Positions 23,614 to 25,960 of a stretch of DNA of 25,960 nucleotides are shown here, piece by piece. The stretch spans positions 1 to 25,960 of the forward strand of contig JAICZO010000041.1 in the NCBI GenBank assembly GCA_029057255.1, written 5' to 3'. Under the pieces are notes generated by a model that had not been told where the DNA came from, made no database searches, and saw only the letters and a program-made list of their open reading frames with translations. Position 1 is the stretch's first letter. Every line of letters starts with the position of its first letter. The position numbers and the translations under genes are program-made. Source of the DNA: Muribaculaceae bacterium. GTDB taxonomy: Bacteria; Bacteroidota; Bacteroidia; Bacteroidales; Muribaculaceae.

Positions 23614-25959
23614 TCAGTTCACAATCATTATCTTGGCCACGGCGCCCGACGATTTGCCGTCGGCGTTCTGCGAGGCGAAGACAAGATAGACGCCCGAGCG
23701 CACGCGGCGTCCGTCGGGGTCACAGCCGTCCCATGTCACGATGCCGCCCTCGGAGCGCCCCTGGAAGAATACGTTGCCGGCAGTGTCGGCGATTTTGACC
23801 AGAGATTTGTCCATCAGTCCGGTGATCGTAATCCACCCTGTGTAGTCGGGGCGGACGGGGTTGGGGTATGCGTATACGTCGCTGTAGTCTTCGGCGGCGG
23901 GGGCGGAGTCGCTCATGTAGCTTACAATGCCGTTGGATGTGCCGAAGTAGACGGTGTTGTCGAGGGGCGATGCCGCCACCGACCATACGCGGTCGTCGGG
24001 GAGGAGCGAGTTGTCGGATGTGAAGTGCTCCAGAATCTCGGTGCCGTCGGCGTTGACAAGATATACGCCCGATGTGGAGGTGGCTATCCACTTGCGGTTC
24101 GACGGGTCGACGGCGATGCTGTATATGCACTCGGCGTCAAGGAGATAGTCGCCGTACTCGGTGCCGTCGTTACGCGCAACGATAGGGCGCTTTATGCGGA
24201 AGTCGGCGTCGAAGAATTCGGCCGGGTCGCGGATTATGAAGAGGCCGCGGTCGGTGCCGACCCATATCTTGCCGTCGCGGTCTTCTGTCAGAGCGTGGAA
24301 GTAGGGGTATGTGAGCGAGTTGCCTTCGGTGTCGGTGAAGGACTTGCGGTGCATGCTGCGGTCGTCGGATGTGGTGGCGGGAGTATCGTTGTCGTCGTAC
24401 ATGGCCAGTCCGGTGCCGTATTTGCCGGCATAGAACAGCATGAAGCGGCTTTTGCGGCACACCAGCGAGCGGGTGTCGCGCTCGAGTTTTTCGTCGTTGA
24501 AAACTCTTTTGGGGGTCTTCCAGTAGGCTTTTACCTGCTCGGCCGGAGTATTGATGATGTTGAGTATGTTCTTGCGTCGCTCGGCGGGCAGAATCGAGTA
24601 TGATTTGTCGACGTCGACATAGCCGTGGCCCATCCACAGGTTGCCGTGGCGGTCGATGTTGACGTCGAGCGTGCGGTTTCGCCATGTCGCGGTCACCGGT
24701 GAGTTTGTCTTGTTGAAGACATACACAGGCTTGCCGTTGTTGACCACCACGAGTCCGGCGTTGTTGTTGGCCACATAATATATGGCGGGGTTGTCGGGGT
24801 CTTCGACGATGCGCTGGCATCCGGTGAGGCGTCCGGTGGCGGCATCTGTTAGCCAGTCTTCGTACTTGTCGGCATACTCGGCCGCATTCTTCACGGCGGC
24901 GTCATGGATGTCGCCGTCGGCGACAATATCGACATACGACGGGGTGTTGTAGTTGTCGCCGGGGCTGTCCCACTGGTGGTTGGCGGCGATATTGGCCACA
25001 TACAGCCGCTCGCCGTCAAGGCTGTAGTTCATGATGACGGGTGCCGCCACCGAGAATCCCTCGGGGCGTGAGGCGGCGCTGAGGAGCACGGGAGAGTCGC
25101 CCGAGAAGTCGTAGTGCGCGAGGCCTCCAGCATCCTGAAGCCATACCGACGAGGCGTCGGTCGACGAGAATATGCGCTTGCCCTGAAGTGGTTCTTTGAT
25201 AGATGTGCGCTCCACATCGCCGTTTTTCAGGAAGTAGATGTTGCTCTTGTCCTGCAACATCAGACCGTCTCTGGTGATGCTTCCCGGCTGGGTGGGGATT
25301 ACCCACGTGTTTGTGAGGCGGCTTTTTTTCTCGTTGAAGTCGAGGTCGTTAGTGTAGTAGTAATATGAGTCGCCTGTCTTTGACTTGAATGCCAGGCGGG
25401 AGTCGGTGAGCTTGTATACCTCGCCGAAGTGCCACAGCTTGCCCAGGAGGGTGAAGGAGTCGGAGGTGTTGTGGCGTCCGGCAGCCGGGGCGAAGTACAT
25501 GTCAGTGCCGCGGATGAGCAAGAGGTGGTCGCCCATAGCGAAGATGAAGTCGGAGTTCTCGCCGTACATGCCCGACTCCTCGACTTCGCGCCGCACGTCG
25601 TTGTATGTCACGAAGCCGAACTCTGTGGCCACATAGAAGCGGTCCATGCCGAATGATATGTGGTTGATGCCGTGTCCGGTAGTGAGGATGGCGTCTTTAA
25701 TCTCGGGCAGGTTGACGACCTTGCCGTCGTCGAAGAGCATGTCGATGTTGCCCGACGTGTAGGCTATCAGCAGGTAGTTCTTTTCGTAGTTGTAATATAT
25801 GCCTGAAATCTGTGAGCCGTCGGAGAGCTTGTTGGCGGCGTTGTAGGAGTAGGACTCGTTGTCGTCGAAGCTGTAGTGGAACAGTCTGCCGCCGGTCAGC
25901 GAGTATACCTTCGACTCAGTCTCGACCACAGTCGTGTAGCTGTCGCCGACGGTAGGGTA
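23614..25959 (-). CDS. PorZ-like type IX secretion protein, N-terminus cut by window edge
   Basis: At least 781 residues are visible and the frame stays open to the right edge, so only a short N-terminal part, probably including the signal peptide, is missing; a GTG at 25929 is not a convincing start. The body consists of beta-propeller blades, for example VYSLTGGRLFHYS, GNIDMLFDDGKVV and DRDGKIWVGTDRGLFII, the last typical of two-component-regulator-type propellers. The last 85 residues form a type IX sorting-like domain: YPNPVRPDYTGWITITGL, then TWDGCDPDGRRVRSGVYLVF and a terminal strand. Two propellers plus this tail, at close to 780 residues, fit PorZ, the surface protein that in Porphyromonas gingivalis works with PorU in anchoring type IX cargo to anionic lipopolysaccharide. 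The exact paralogue is not proven. Confidence 0.75.
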   Translation of the reverse strand, partial: YPTVGDSYTTVVETESKVYSLTGGRLFHYSFDDNESYSYNAANKLSDGSQISGIYYNYEKNYLLIAYTSGNIDMLFDDGKVVNLPEIKDAILTTGHGINHISFGMDRFYVATEFGFVTYNDVRREVEESGMYGENSDFIFAMGDHLLLIRGTDMYFAPAAGRHNTSDSFTLLGKLWHFGEVYKLTDSRLAFKSKTGDSYYYYTNDLDFNEKKSRLTNTWVIPTQPGSITRDGLMLQDKSNIYFLKNGDVERTSIKEPLQGKRIFSSTDASSVWLQDAGGLAHYDFSGDSPVLLSAASRPEGFSVAAPVIMNYSLDGERLYVANIAANHQWDSPGDNYNTPSYVDIVADGDIHDAAVKNAAEYADKYEDWLTDAATGRLTGCQRIVEDPDNPAIYYVANNNAGLVVVNNGKPVYVFNKTNSPVTATWRNRTLDVNIDRHGNLWMGHGYVDVDKSYSILPAERRKNILNIINTPAEQVKAYWKTPKRVFNDEKLERDTRSLVCRKSRFMLFYAGKYGTGLAMYDDNDTPATTSDDRSMHRKSFTDTEGNSLTYPYFHALTEDRDGKIWVGTDRGLFIIRDPAEFFDADFRIKRPIVARNDGTEYGDYLLDAECIYSIAVDPSNRKWIATSTSGVYLVNADGTEILEHFTSDNSLLPDDRVWSVAASPLDNTVYFGTSNGIVSYMSDSAPAAEDYSDVYAYPNPVRPDYTGWITITGLMDKSLVKIADTAGNVFFQGRSEGGIVTWDGCDPDGRRVRSGVYLVFASQNADGKSSGAVAKIMIVN

Positions 25960-25960
25960 C

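Noticed and set aside
1..25960. CRISPR arrays, tRNA or rRNA genes, insertion sequences, phage genes
   Set aside because: No regularly spaced repeats, cloverleaf-like segments, terminal inverted repeats with transposase, or phage proteins were seen on either strand. The coding density is explained by ordinary genes.

Overview
The window looks like the chromosome of a GC-rich member of the Bacteroidales, with Muribaculaceae a plausible family; the genus cannot be resolved by eye. The supporting evidence is the set of gene families (ATP-type PEP carboxykinase, DUF349 repeat protein, DUF4834, a PorZ-like type IX secretion protein, an AddA-type helicase-nuclease) and four promoters of the Bacteroidetes form, TTTG then 19-20 bp then TAnnTTTG. 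No rRNA, tRNA, CRISPR array, insertion sequence or phage gene was found.

Layout. 1-397 is the 3' end of pckA, followed by a strong intrinsic terminator. 607-10525 (+) is the most unusual part: seven genes in tight succession behind one clear promoter. They encode a CHASE2 membrane sensor with no output domain, a FecR-like exported protein, a beta-propeller-type exported protein, an exported TPR-caspase (peptidase C14 type, His and Cys both present), a DUF4384-type protein, a small exported protein resembling the LPP20 type, and a protein with two transglutaminase-like folds. 10629-17433 (+) carries a DUF349 protein with its own promoter, a priming sugar transferase, and an AddA/RecB-like helicase-nuclease starting 1 nt after it.

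17434-25959 is all on the minus strand. In transcription order from the right edge it runs: PorZ-like protein (cut by the window edge), unknown 176-aa protein, panB, then (own promoter) psd-pssA, then DUF4834 and DUF2461, then (own promoter) a Dpm1-like glycosyltransferase and pyrC. PyrC converges on the helicase gene with no bases between the stop codons.

Functional reading. The right half is mostly housekeeping: phosphatidylethanolamine synthesis, pantothenate and pyrimidine synthesis, polyprenyl-linked sugar transfer, and protein secretion. The 607-10525 cluster reads as a cell-envelope module. One member is a membrane sensor and the other six carry N-terminal export signals without a lipobox. 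Two of them, the propeller protein and the caspase, share a homologous domain of about 130 residues. I infer a sensor, adaptor and protease arrangement in the periplasm; stimulus and substrate are unknown.
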